A DNA stretch of 64,000 bases from positions 682,001 to 746,000 of the forward strand of contig JAGMVK010000002.1 of NCBI GenBank assembly GCA_020747065.1. Reading direction: 5' to 3'. How positions within the stretch are numbered: position 1 is the stretch's first letter; each line of letters opens with the position of its first letter. The notes under the pieces were generated by a model. The model was not told the DNA's origin. It worked only from the letters and a program-made list of their open reading frames with translations, and did not search any database. The position numbers and the translations under genes are program-made. The stretch comes from Cadophora sp. MPI-SDFR-AT-0126 (taxonomy: Eukaryota; Ascomycota; Leotiomycetes; Helotiales; Ploettnerulaceae). Below, one piece after another: positions 1 to 10,859 of this stretch.

Positions 1-101
1 CGATGATCAAGGAAAGCTCTGGCGTCCGTGACCACCTTTCCTTCAGGCTGGAAGCTCCACCGACGGACTCCGAAGGGAACTTGGAACTCCCCAACCTGTA
101 G
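1..101 (+). CDS. 3' end of an unknown protein gene (partial)
   Basis: An open frame enters from the left edge and ends at a TAG at 99-101. The visible tail is about 33 residues and finishes in ELPNL. It contains no domain, so no function can be given. It runs toward the converging TMEM42-like gene, with about 110 bp between the two stop codons, which is a normal spacing here. It could be the last exon of a real gene or chance open sequence, because only 100 bases are visible. Confidence 0.35.
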   Translation, partial: MIKESSGVRDHLSFRLEAPPTDSEGNLELPNL

Positions 102-210
102 ATAGCGTATACAACATTTGGTCTATGTCTCGTATCTATCCAACAGAGGGTATATATGCCCATATGCCCATATACAACACGTGAATCCAATACTTCCTAC
201 ACATATCCAT

Positions 211-1406
211 TCAAATCAATCTTCCCTCCCTCCTCGTATCACCATCCAAATCCAACTGCAGCACATCCTCCTCAATTTCCCTCCTCTTCTTCCTCTCCTC
301 TACACTCTCCCCAGCTAATAACTCACCATCTAGTTCAACCTCCTCACCCAGCAGACTCTCGCCCTCAATCCCATTCCCATCTCTGTCCTGATTTCTCCTC
401 TCCGCATCGCTAACAATCCCCTTGTCCTTGTCATCACCCTCCTCTCTCCTCCCAATAATCACATTTCCTGCAACCAGCAATGCCGCGCCCAGAAACCACA
501 TCGGCGGTAGCGATTCAGAGAATATGAGCCAGCCCATTATGGCTGTAATCATGAAGTTCGCGGATGTGTTGAGGATGCTGACTTGTGTAGTGGAGGTGCC
601 GCGAGCGAGGGCTTTCGTGAATAAAGTCCACATTATGCCGTTGAAGATTAGGTTGAGGCCGAAGAAAATCTATGGGTGGGAAGGAGGTTAGTCGGTGTGG
701 CCTATGTTGTAGGACGGCTGGTGCGGGTAAGAGGGCGACATACTGCTCTTACGACAACTTCTACGCCGCCTTCAACGCTCCCGAGGCCTATTGAATTGGC
801 AATCCATGTTGCGAAGCTTGTTGTTAATTCCGTTGTTGTTCTATGATATATGTTAGTGTGAGCTATTCCAGCACGGCAAGTGACAAGAGCAACGCGGTAT
901 CTAAGGCCAATATTTCTCTGGCATTGCAATCCTCCCAAGTTCCCCAATTTCACGTAACTTCAATCCACGCGTACTTTTTCTTTGTAACCCCAAACTCCAA
1001 CTCCTCTGACTCAAGCACTCAGTAATCCCCAACACCTGTAAAGGAAATCCGCAACCTACAATTTCGCAAATACTCCATTGAAAGCCGCACACCCACCACT
1101 AGCCAGCGCGAGTACAATCCACTGCGATTTCCTACTCATATTCTCCATACTAACAATATCTTCCTGTCCTAAATGCTCCTGTTCCAAAACCCGCTGTTCT
1201 GGTTGCGACGAGGGGTGTTCATGTCGTCCAGATAAAGCTTCTGGGCTGGTCTTGGCGTGCAGCAGAGGGGTCAGCGTGTTTGGCTCGGGCATTTTGGAGG
1301 TGGAGAGGGCGGATCGAGGGGAGGTGGTCGGGGATGGCAACGAGGATTCCCGGGATGGAGTGTTGGAAGCTCCCTTTTTGGGTGGTCGCTGACGTAGGGT
1401 GGGCAT
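211..1406 (-). CDS. TMEM42-like transporter of the EamA/DMT type
   Basis: Three exons (1406-1060, 840-744, 669-211) give 300 residues. The N-terminal ~100 residues are Ser/Pro-rich and probably cytosolic. The membrane part follows, with segments beginning at WIVLALASGGCAAFNGVFAK and continuing through FFGLNLIFNGIMWTLF, a stretch starting FMITAIMGWLIFSESLPP and the final WFLGAALLVAGNVIIGRR. This matches the short four-helix TMEM42 family, relatives of drug/metabolite transporters, whose substrate is unknown. The C-terminal ~70 residues are charged and disordered. Two donors are possible at the end of exon 2 (GTATGT, used here, or GTAAGA just upstream). The one used gives the expected join RA-IFFGLN. 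The family assignment is fairly firm, the transport activity is inferred. Confidence 0.8.
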
Positions 1407-2494
1407 ATTGAGTTGGTTGATAGTGGATCGGATTGGTTTCGAGAGGATGGAAAGGAGACGTTGAAACGAATAGGTAAACCATTGCTCGCTTGGCCTGGAT
1501 TTCCATTTTATTACACTTCAACGTTTTGCCCCGATTTACATTTGGCGCATAGGGGTTAGCAATTTGGTGTAGAATAAACATTTGGTAAACTTTAATTTAC
1601 TGGTAAGATACTTATTTAAATATATTTGGGACATTCGGTTCGCTAGGCACTTTGGGCAGATGTGGATTTCGGGTCAGGCTAGTATAAGCAATGACATTCC
1701 CAAGGTGGGCATGTGCTGTACGCTTATATCCTGACTATCGTATATGAGGTACTGGTTTTCATAAATACAATCAATTTATCCATTCCAACCCAATATAACT
1801 TTCAATCACTGCAAGGAACCCTTTCAACAGTCGGCTGCTCTGAATCAACAATCATCTAAGAGCTTCGGCATACGCACCTTGACCTTCCAATCCCAGCAAC
1901 ACAACAGAGGCCTCTCAGAATTGACAGAGAAAACCCGACTTGTGCCCTTCTACTGGATTAAATGTGAGGAGCCAGACAAATCTCAAGCGCTGTGCATGAG
2001 CATAACAATGGATCGACCAGGGATAATTCAGCAGCCTGGTGAATGACAGCAACAGACCCTACTCGCTTAACAGTCTCTTGTAGAAAACGCCCTTTCTCAA
2101 CCTTCTCAATGACTCACAGACTGCTCGGTCACATGTTATGTAGTCTGCCTGCTACATTTAGTCTTCGCAGTAAATCATTGCTGCATTGATACTATATGTT
2201 TAATGACCTCTCGAGTGTATCATTTTGCCCAGAATGCATCCAGTCCATGCCATAATAACGCCCCAGATCCATGAACACCGTTCCCTAGCCTTGTGTCTAT
2301 CCTGCCTGCTGGACGTGGTATCATTCTGCGAAGGCGGCCGTGATGAAAGGAAAACATCGAGGTTCAATATCGTCGCAACTCAGCAGGGAGTGAGGAGAGG
2401 TGCGTCGAGGATCGAGAGTATACTGGGCTGATGTCCCCACGTACTGCAAAAAGTCGTTCCAAATCGATGCCCCGTCACCCTCAGCCTATGCCCA
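1407..2494. other. Intergenic, TMEM42-like promoter and TOA2 downstream region
   Basis: About 1.1 kb between the start of the TMEM42-like gene and the stop of TOA2. The open frames here are short, overlap on both strands and have no family features. It should hold the promoter of the TMEM42-like gene and the 3' UTR of TOA2. No repeat or RNA gene was seen. Confidence 0.6.
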
Positions 2495-2962
2495 CTATTG
2501 GGGATCACCAGGTCGCTTGCTGTTGCAGCTCACGATCTTGACTTTGTCAGCCTGGACCGTCTGGCTCGAGTTCTCCATCTTGAAGGTAACGTCCTTAATA
2601 AGGAAAGTCCAGACTTCATCACAGAAGCGGTAGGTATCAAGATGGCCCTTCAACCATTATTAGCATATAGCCCGTGGCCACCCTTCTTGAGCGCAAGCAA
2701 GCCATACCTTGAACGTCAAGCGCGCCTTGACCTTCTCAGCCAGTACCTCCGTGATACTCCTATCGAAGTTCGCCAGGATCTTCATCGCGAGCTGCGGCTC
2801 GATGCGACGCTCGCTGATCAGGTCGTCGAGGGTGTCCGTGAGCGCCATGCCGATGCTAGAAGGGTCTGAGGTCAGTAATGGTAGCAATATGACTGGTAGA
2901 GCAAAGGCACAGTACCTGCTACGGCGGTAGAGCTCGTAAAAGGACTGTCCCGTCGTCGCCAT
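2495..2962 (-). CDS. TOA2: Transcription initiation factor IIA gamma subunit
   Basis: Three exons (2962-2916, 2855-2708, 2647-2495) encode about 115 residues, the usual length for TFIIA gamma. The protein starts [20 protein letters not shown] and runs through [19 protein letters not shown], a stretch beginning [19 protein letters not shown], and [17 protein letters not shown] before ending KRPGDPQ. The four-helix N-terminal part and the beta-barrel C-terminal part are both present. TFIIA gamma pairs with the TOA1 product and stabilises TBP on TATA DNA for RNA polymerase II. The gene is divergent from VMA16, sharing about 245 bp of upstream DNA. Introns are short with normal GT..AG ends. The family is unmistakable. 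Confidence 0.95.
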
Positions 2963-3206
2963 GATTGCTGTTCTTGTGCGGAGCGACGTTGTAGAGGGGA
3001 AGTAGTCTTTGTTCAAGGCGGCTGTGACATGTCCAGCCGATGACATAAGCCGGAGAGCCGCAGAGACGCTAGCGTGGCTCTGTACGGCAGCCTGGATCTC
3101 GCTTCAGAGCTTGGTGGATTGATCGATTGACGAGGACGAAAGCAAGTCAACGAGTAGCTTCGCCATTCACCAAGGACATCAACAACCCTCCAATTGTGTC
3201 GTTAAG
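2963..3206. promoter_or_regulatory. Shared divergent promoter region of TOA2 and VMA16
   Basis: A stretch of 244 bp separates the start codons of two head-to-head housekeeping genes, so it must carry both promoters and both 5' leaders. No clear TATA box was picked out. The call rests on gene layout only. Confidence 0.5.
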
Positions 3207-4012
3207 ATGAGTCTCAAATATGGAGTTGGCGGTGCTACGACTGCATTGGCAGTAGTGGGAGCTTGTGAGTAGAACAGAGAAGGGTTTGGAGGACCCAACT
3301 AACGTTGACCAGATATGCTCTTCACTGGCGACGGAGAAGCTTTCAACGTATGTTCGAGGCCGGCAGATGATGGGAGACTGAATATTGACATTTGGTGCAG
3401 TTCGGACAGTTCTTGGAAGATGTATCGCCGTACGCATGGGCGGATTCCGGCATCGGATTGTGTATTGGATTATCAGTTGTCGGAGCAGCATGGTACATTG
3501 CTCCTCAGTCAAAGAATCTGGGAGAAAGGGCTGACAGATCACCAAAGGGGTATTTTGATAACAGGATCCTCTATTCTCGGAGGTGGAGTGAAAGCTCCCC
3601 GCATCAGGACGAAGAACTTGATCTCCATCATCTTCTGCGAAGTCGTTGCTATCTACGGCGTCATCATGGCGATCATCTTCTCCTCGAAGATCAAGGGCAT
3701 GGATGCAGATGCGATTTACTCAGGAAGCAACTACTATACCGGATATGCTGTGTTCTGGGCGGGTTTGACGGTAGGAATGTGCAACTTGATCTGCGGTGTG
3801 TCGGTTGGTATCAATGGAAGTGGTGCAGCGTTGGCAGATGCTGCGGATCCAAGTTTGTGAGTATAGCCTATTTGACCGCCAACTTGATCGCTGACCGCCT
3901 CTTTAGATTCGTCAAGATTCTCGTTGTGGAGATTTTCAGCTCAGTCCTTGGCCTATTCGGCTTGATCATCGGACTACTTGTAGCGTCAAAAGCTGCAGAG
4001 CTGGGAGAGTAA
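3207..4012 (+). CDS. VMA16: V-type H+-ATPase proteolipid subunit c''
   Basis: Five exons (3207-3264, 3313-3347, 3401-3492, 3548-3856, 3907-4012) sum to 600 nt, 199 residues. It is a very hydrophobic four- to five-helix proteolipid of the V0 ring, which carries protons across vacuolar and Golgi membranes. Family marks include a stretch beginning [38 protein letters not shown] and a helix with the buried proton-carrying Glu ([18 protein letters not shown]). A second helix has Glu in [17 protein letters not shown]. The join W-GILITG across intron 3 restores the conserved ring sequence. The c'' type rather than c or c' is chosen because of the N-terminal extra helix and the [10 protein letters not shown] loop. 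Firm call. Confidence 0.95.
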
Positions 4013-4231
4013 AGGAAGGGGTGAAGCATCGGAAAGCATCGCGAATGAGAGATACAGAGAGAGGGGCAGAAAGTGTACATCATTGCAAGCGGCACAGGAT
4101 GAAGGGCGTTCAGGTAGAAATGGGGATTTGGAAGGCTGCATTTTCAGTCTGCAGTGCTGCTATACTGTATGTATCATATTCCTAACGGCAGCTTGCTTAT
4201 GTTAAGGATTTCCCTGTGTGTTCGTCGTTTT

Positions 4232-7211
4232 TCATTGGGAGCTTTGAATCGATGGTGCTTTCGTTGTGTGTATCTGTGTTTTTCTCAGCCCTTTGGATCC
4301 AGCTGCGTCCGGTACATCCTCCCTTCCACCTTGATCGATTGGCTCTTCAGTGGCGTCTTGATCAAAGTTGATAAACTCTTCAAGAAAGACATCCGCATCT
4401 CCGAACGACGATGCAGACAAATTCGGTTGTTGACCGGGACCAGATGGTGTTCCCGGTGCTTCAGCAAGTGCATGTTGATCCTCACCATGTACAACTCCTT
4501 CCATTTCGCCTCTCAGAGTATTTTGCTGCTCGGATGATCCTGGGACTAGTTATACGTCTTGACCAGGACTGAAAGAATTTTCACCTGCTTCATTTATTTT
4601 TGGTTGTCCCTCACCACGAATGACTCCTCCCATTTCCTCTGTCAGAGCATCTTGAACACCCGCTGAGTCTTGGATTATTTGCAACTCTCGACCCAGTCCC
4701 ACAGGATCGTTATCCAGAGGCCCTGAAAGTGGTCCATCTATGTTCAAATTGTCTCCAGGTGAATGATATGTACGACTGAACAGGTCAAGTTGTCCGGCCA
4801 TATCTGCTTGAGGAGTGCTTTGCCCTACAACTGCAAGGGGTTGTGCTGCAGATTGACTCGAAATATCATCAGCAGGAGGGAGTGCTTGATTGCTGATGTC
4901 CACACCACCGAACGCGCCCAATTGTCCTGCTGAGTCAAAGGTCGGCCCGAAAGGCATATGAAGTCGGGGCATTGGCGCCTGCTCAGGGATATGTTCATCC
5001 AGTATAGCGCCTAGGTCTTGATTTCCAAAGTGTGATCCATTGTGAGCAAAGGTATCAGATGGTCCCATGGAATTGTCGGCTTGTCTCAAGTCTGGCTGTG
5101 ACAAAGGCATTGACATCTGCCCAGAGATCTGTCCATCTTGTATGGTAGACATGTCTTGGTTTCTGAGTCAAAGCCTCCCTGGCCCATCCCAAGCTGTCCT
5201 GCTAGATCAACAGCGGATCTAGGGGTTGTCTGTGTTGTTTTTGGAATCGGAGCCTTGCTATGGATGCCACCACTCAACGCGCCAGATACTTCTTGATATC
5301 CATGGTGCAATCCACCTTGACCGATCACATTAAATGGTCTTAACGGATCAAGTCCAAGAGCCACGGCTGATGTAGGTACCGGAATTTCGCTAAGTAGATT
5401 TGTGTTTAGCATGTTAACAAGTTCTTGTTCTCTTGGGTCTATTCCACCCTGATTGAAGGCTCCAAGTTGCCCCACTGGTACAAGTGCTGATTCAGGGGCT
5501 GCTTGTGGTGTGTGTATTGTGGTGTCAGTAAACATTCCTCCACCAAGCCTGGCGAGAAGTGTTTGACTTGCTAGGTCATCTCCATTTGGTTTGATACCAT
5601 CCATCTGCCCTTGCAGAGATGGATACATTGGAGGAGGGATAAACTGTTCCTGTGGAAAGCTTAAGGAAGCCGACGGGTCAAAGTTGTTCATTTTCCCAGT
5701 GGCGTATCCTGTATTGCTGGCGCTTTCCCGTCCCACAAGACCAAACTTTTGCCCACAGGGAAGTCCTTGTGGAAAGCTTGAGGAAGTCAACTGGTTAAAG
5801 TCATTAATCTGTTGAGTGACATACCCTATAGTGCTAGCATTAGAGTATCCCATGAGACTCAAGTTTTGACCTTGCGGAGGTCGGAAAGGTTGAGAAGGTC
5901 GAAGTATCAAGGCCAATCGTTTGCTGGGCGGCATAACCCGTATTACTTGCACTATCCCGTTCCACAAGATCAGCATTTTGGCCATACGGGAGTCCTTGTG
6001 GCAAGGTTGAGACTGAGAAACTCGACGAATTAAGGCTGTCCATTTGCTGAGGGACATTTCCTTCATTGCTAGCATTCGCCTGTCCCGGTGTAGCATAATG
6101 TTGACGGGAAGGGGATCTTTTATCAAAACTGTTAGTTGGACTAATCGACGAATTTGATCTCCCCGGTTTTGGTGGTGGTCCTGCTTTGTTTCTGTTGTCC
6201 GCATTTCTAGTTGAGGAGCCAGACTGTGTCTTATCAGCAGCCTGCATTTGTGTCGCTACTGTGTTCTTTGGCTCTGAATCACTTGTGTCCTGTCGTACGG
6301 CTGCTTCAACCCGATTTGAGTCCAGACCCAGCTCCAAAGTAAGTTCGGTCAGAGGACCCAATCCTTCTACCTTTCTTGAGTCTTGTAAAGCCCTTTCCCT
6401 CTGAGCAGCCGCAGACTCTGCATGCAGCTTATAGAATCTGGCACAGAGACTTGCTGTCGTGGAGTCGGCGGGGGAATTGGCTTCTCCTTTGATGCGCTGC
6501 TCTTTGAAGACTGAATATGGCATACCTCGTGGCTTGAAATTGGTCCTATGTACATGTTAGAACACCTTCAGTACATAGATCGGCAAAAAGCTGAATCCCA
6601 AATCGATCTATCATCCTTCCAAATTTTTTGGGTTGCAATGGATTTTCTGTCGTCCTCAAGTAAACCTCCGTTCTGAATGAAGTATAAATCAATGGATGAG
6701 GAACTCCTAGGGCGTTTCTTGTCCACGATGATGAGGTCTGGTCGATATATGGCATTATTCGAGGTGGGAACACGATTTTATCGAACAAAGCAGCTGTATT
6801 GTCGTAAATCTTGTCATGGAATCCGAGCAGCTCTGGCAGACTTGCTGAAAGACCGGGCAAGGAGAGAAATGGTCGTTCTGGGGGAATGGGCGACAAAGAA
6901 TCTTTCCTGTGATCTTGCTTTGGCTCCCGGGGCCTCATTGGTATGCATTTTTCCGTCGAGCCTCCCTTTGAAGCTGACGCTACAAGTTGAGCAGTTTCAC
7001 GACATTGCAAAATACAGGAGAAGCAAGTCCCCGAGATGACTTGCCATTGAGCCCCTCGATCGATGTGTCTTGATGTCCTGTATGTCGTCCCGAGGCATGG
7101 TCGAAGCTGTCGCTCTATGCCTGCCACCCACTTCTGCAAATGACAATACTCGGCGATGTTGATGACACCATGAGAACACTGCTCGAACACGTGGTAACGA
7201 AATAGGCACAT
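4232..7211 (-). pseudogene. Repeat-rich unknown protein, reading frame apparently broken
   Basis: An unrecognised gene reads leftward from ATG at 7211 (an in-frame ATG also lies at 7256). The first part (7211-6546) begins MCLFRYHVFEQCSHG, with spaced Cys and His suggesting a small metal site, and then becomes Ser/Pro-rich. From 6523 down, imperfect repeats of about 35-45 residues share cores such as SASNTGYA, SSFPQGL, and further on DSAGQLGAF with AP(M/I)P. These repeats continue across three interruptions. There is a frame change near 5880-5900, another near 5160, and an in-frame TAA at about 4550, after which similar sequence runs to 4232. No ordinary intron explains them without removing repeat units. 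Either the gene is decaying or the assembly has indels here. The join between first and second parts (around 6535-6675) is uncertain. Function unknown. Confidence 0.5.
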
Positions 7212-7536
7212 TATGAATGTTTGTACGGGTATAGAAGAATGAGATACATTTGGCATGCGCAAGACCTTGACTTAAAAGAGAAGGTAAAATGTCTTCATAA
7301 CCCCTTCCCTTCAAGGACGTCACTTCCTTGAGAAGTGCAGGTAGGTCCGTCTCCTGTTCTTGGTGTCCAACACATCTTCAGACACTCTGACTTTACTCAA
7401 GCGCAGACACATGTCATTGTGATACCAGAACAAGCGCAATGCCTTTCTAAAAGCAGAGAGAGCGAGTGTCATAATTGAAAAGACAAGGGTATTCAGAAAC
7501 AAAATTATGTCAAGGTTCAAGAAAAGTATGTCGATT
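7212..7536. other. Intergenic between the repeat-rich ORF and cnxE
   Basis: About 325 bp holding the upstream region of the repeat-rich ORF and the 3' end of cnxE. The small open frames found here have no recognisable features. Confidence 0.5.
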
Positions 7537-9662
7537 CTACAGAGAATCAAACTCACTCTTAAGTCTACCCATTAGGAGGGCTTCGACTTTCGATCCCTTG
7601 CTTAAAGTCTCCTTTCCGGCTGGCAAGCAAAGCAGCGCATTCGCGCTTTTCAAGCTTCCAACCTTAGAACTTCGCTGTCCACCAGTACTGCTCGCATGCA
7701 TCATACCATCCTTTCCTAAGGTGACAACCGCGCGATGATACTCTGATCTCTGAGGATCAAGTCGAAATTCGTGATCCAGATTTACTTGGATTTTGGGCAA
7801 TCCAGCTGGTGCCACACCCGATCCGTGATGCAAAGAGGGCAACACAAACAGATGAAGTGTTACAATCGCTGAGACTGGATTGCCGGGAAGAGAAAATATG
7901 ACCTTCGATACTCTTTCGCCGGCATTATTCTTCACCGGTACCGTTGCAAACGTGGTGGGCTTCCCCGGCTTCATCGAGACGCGTCCAAAATGAATCGTTC
8001 CGCCGAGTGATCGCTCAATCGTGGGCTTCAATAGGTCCAGCTCACCCATTGACACACCACCTGATGTCACAATTACATCCACTTTGCGAAGCGCATCTCG
8101 TAAGGTCTCCTCGAGGGCTCCAGGCTTGTCTCTTGCGATGCCAAGATCAACGACTTCAAAGCCCCATCCTCGAACAGCAGACATGATTGTTGGTCTATTA
8201 CAGTCGCGAACTTCTCCCAGTCGTAAGTCACCACTTCTTCCATGCTCTATTATTTCGTCTCCTGTCGATAAGACTCCAACAATTGGCCGCTTGTAGACTT
8301 TGACTTTTGCTCTGCCAACCGAAGCCAATAGACCGAGCTCTCCGCCAATTGCTGAGATTTCTTCTCCCTTGCGAAGGATCACTTCTCCTTTCTTGATGTC
8401 GCTCCCGACTTCTCGCACATTCTCGCCCGACTTGACACCCTCTGCTAAGATCTCAATCTCATGTTCTTCTTGACCATCTTCAGTCATTGATTGGAGAACA
8501 GTGTCTTCAACCATCACGACGGATGTCGTACCAGGAGGAAGTGGAGCTCCAGTAGTGATTCGTGCAATCTGCCCTGCCTCAAGAGGCGCGATCTCGCCTG
8601 GTGTGGCATGAGAGATCGAAGCTACAGAGAACACACCTTTGCTTGAACCGCCATCTTCAGGAGCGATTACAGCGTACCCATCCACTATGCTTGCTCGGTA
8701 TGCCGGAACAGCTTCCGTAGCTGTGACATCTTCTGCAAGCACACAGCCGACCAAAGATCCATCAACGTCGACTGTGATAACCTGCGGTGGCGGTGTGTGC
8801 TCCTGGATGAGTGCGATTGCATCATTGACTGCAAGCATAGGATATGGAGAAGAACGGTATCGTCTCGTTGGACCAAGTGCGGGATCATTGGAGCGAGGAT
8901 TTTCACTCGTTACTGTATGCCGAACTGGCATTGCATGGCCATGACTATGCCCACCGTGAGAATGGCCATGTGAGTGGCCATGACTGTGGGAATGGCTCCC
9001 CGGGCCGTGAGCGCTCACTCCGGCCTCCTTTTCCAATTTCTTGACACCGCCGGCGTGAAGAGTTCTCGAATCGGCACCGGCTGCTTGACTACAAGCATGA
9101 GGAATTAGTTTCAACACTGATTGAAGATTTTCCTTAGCGCCTTTAGGAGAGCCAGGAAGTGTGATGATTATGGTCTTGTTTCGAACACCAGCCACGGGTC
9201 TTGACATCAGAGCGACTGTGGATGGTCAGCTACTCCAGGTTATTTTACTGAATAAATGGAATGGGCTTACAGGGAGTTACAGCCAAGGAAGCTGCAAGCA
9301 TGCCATGTACAAGCCCAGGTGCCTGCTTGTGGAGTAGCGGAGTCACAGCCTTCCTAACAATCAGTCATGATCTCCCCACAATTCAGAATTGTACCAACCT
9401 CAGGTGTACTATCATGTACCGCAAATCCCGTACCGCCAGTAGTAATTACCAGATTCGGAGGTTCTTCTCGATCCGCCCAGCCCGTGATCATACGTTGGAT
9501 ATCCAGAACCACATCACTGACGATTTTAGTCTCGACAATTTCCCACTGTCCCCTGCCTTCCTGCTCAAAGACGTCCTTCAAGATTCCGCCGGATGAGTCA
9601 GCCGATGGATCTTTGGAAGCTGTTGTAGAGACTATCAGGATAGCTGCTTTTAAGGTAGCCAT
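7537..9662 (-). CDS. cnxE: Gephyrin-type molybdenum cofactor biosynthesis protein (G and E domains)
   Basis: Three exons (9662-9399, 9349-9271, 9215-7537) sum to 2,022 nt, 673 residues. The N-terminal MogA/G domain (about residues 1-160) adenylylates molybdopterin. It shows TTGGTGF, DSTPEAVTPLL, SRPVAGVRN and LPGSPKGAKENL. The C-terminal MoeA/E domain (from about 230) inserts molybdate. It shows STGDEI, VTSGGVSMGELD, MKPGKPTTF and FSLPGNPVSAIVTLHLF. The linker holds a run of His, Ser and Gly (about residues 189-208, ten His in twenty residues), possibly a metal-binding loop. The G-then-E order matches fungal and animal proteins and is reversed from plant Cnx1. The product is needed for nitrate reductase and other molybdoenzymes. 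The symbol follows Aspergillus usage. Confidence 0.93.
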
Positions 9663-10859
9663 TGTGAATGGTGAATGGTGAAGGTGGATGCAGGTTGAGG
9701 TTGAGGTTCGGGAAGCCGAATCAAGTACCTCGCTTAGTGAGGAGTGGGGCATCACCTGACTTTGTTGATTTAACTGACGGTTCCTCCTCCTAATGTGTAA
9801 GTTTCAGGCAAGAGCAATAAGGGGACCAGGCATTAGAAGTATAAGAAGTGTGACATAAATCTTAGCCTTTCGTACGGGTCTGCGATGCAGAATGTATACA
9901 AAGTGCCGCCTCGAGAAGCCGAACTCTAGGCTCGGCCAACAGTATCGCTTAGGTTTCCTCTCCCCTTTTGCCTTTTCAATAGCACAACAGCTCGAGTAGC
10001 GGCCCAATATTGTCATTATCTATTGCTTGGATGTATGCTCCAAGTCTAAGGGCCTTATCGTATGCTTTTAATCTGTTAGCTCATCTGGTGTCAGTCCACA
10101 GAACGACTTAGCATTGAAGATGGAAGTGGAAGAAAATTTCTAGCAGAGTAACAATGTATAGTGGTACTCTAATGCTTCTCACAGTTCTTGAAAGGGTTCT
10201 GACAGTTAACTTATAATCTGAGTACGTCACGGCCCTCGCAAGCCTTGATGTTCTCTCTCCTTCCTAACAACCAAAAACTTCCCCCTCAACCCAATTTCGC
10301 CAAAGTGCCAACAAGCTCATGTAATACAATCACGAATACGCCCAACATCAACCAGCCTGGACAAGGCAGAAAACTCAATGAAACTCGATAGACCATCCCG
10401 CCCTGACCCCTTTCCCCAAAAGTGAGACCTCCCTACATTCAGAGCGCATTTCTGTGAAGTAAGTTTTAAAAGCCTCCCCGTAACTTTATGCCACGCGTCT
10501 ATACTGAGCTTAGCTGCCCGGTATAGGTGCAGCGTTTTGTTTGATGTTCCTTGACTATGTGACTGTTTTTGAGGTCCAGTTACGTGTCGTCGAGGCAAAG
10601 TGGAATCCGTTTTGCGCTCTTTTCGCGTCGGTCTTAAGTGAAATTCTGACGGCGATACGGCTGGCGGGCAACGAATTAGGACCAGATAAGTAGTTAAGAC
10701 GAAGACATACCAGTGTCCCAGGATCACCTATAATCACGTCGTATCTTGAACCTACGCAAGATGAGCTCGCTCTTTAAAAATGAATCTTCATTGAAATAGT
10801 ACTAGTAAAGCCCAGCAACGAATGCTTTCCATTTGCCTCTTCTACCTACCTTTGGACGG
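9663..10859. other. Intergenic, cnxE promoter and M3 peptidase downstream region
   Basis: About 1.2 kb with only short, overlapping open frames that lack any family signature. It contains the cnxE upstream region and the 3' UTR of the M3 peptidase gene. A short direct repeat of GTGAATG lies just before the cnxE start. No RNA gene or transposon was seen. Confidence 0.6.

Noticed and set aside
3147..3545. A 132-codon minus-strand frame antisense to VMA16
   Set aside because: It is the shadow of the VMA16 exons and introns.
5086..6204. An intron joining the repeat frames at about 5880-5900
   Set aside because: The only phase-matched sites give a 37-nt intron that would remove sequence clearly homologous to the repeats.
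7320..7556. A small hydrophobic protein on the minus strand
   Set aside because: It has no family features, overlaps the cnxE end, and its Leu/Phe-rich look fits chance translation of AT-rich DNA.
10317..10727. A 136-codon minus-strand frame
   Set aside because: No domain or signal, frame broken by competing ORFs and located in a 3'/intergenic region.
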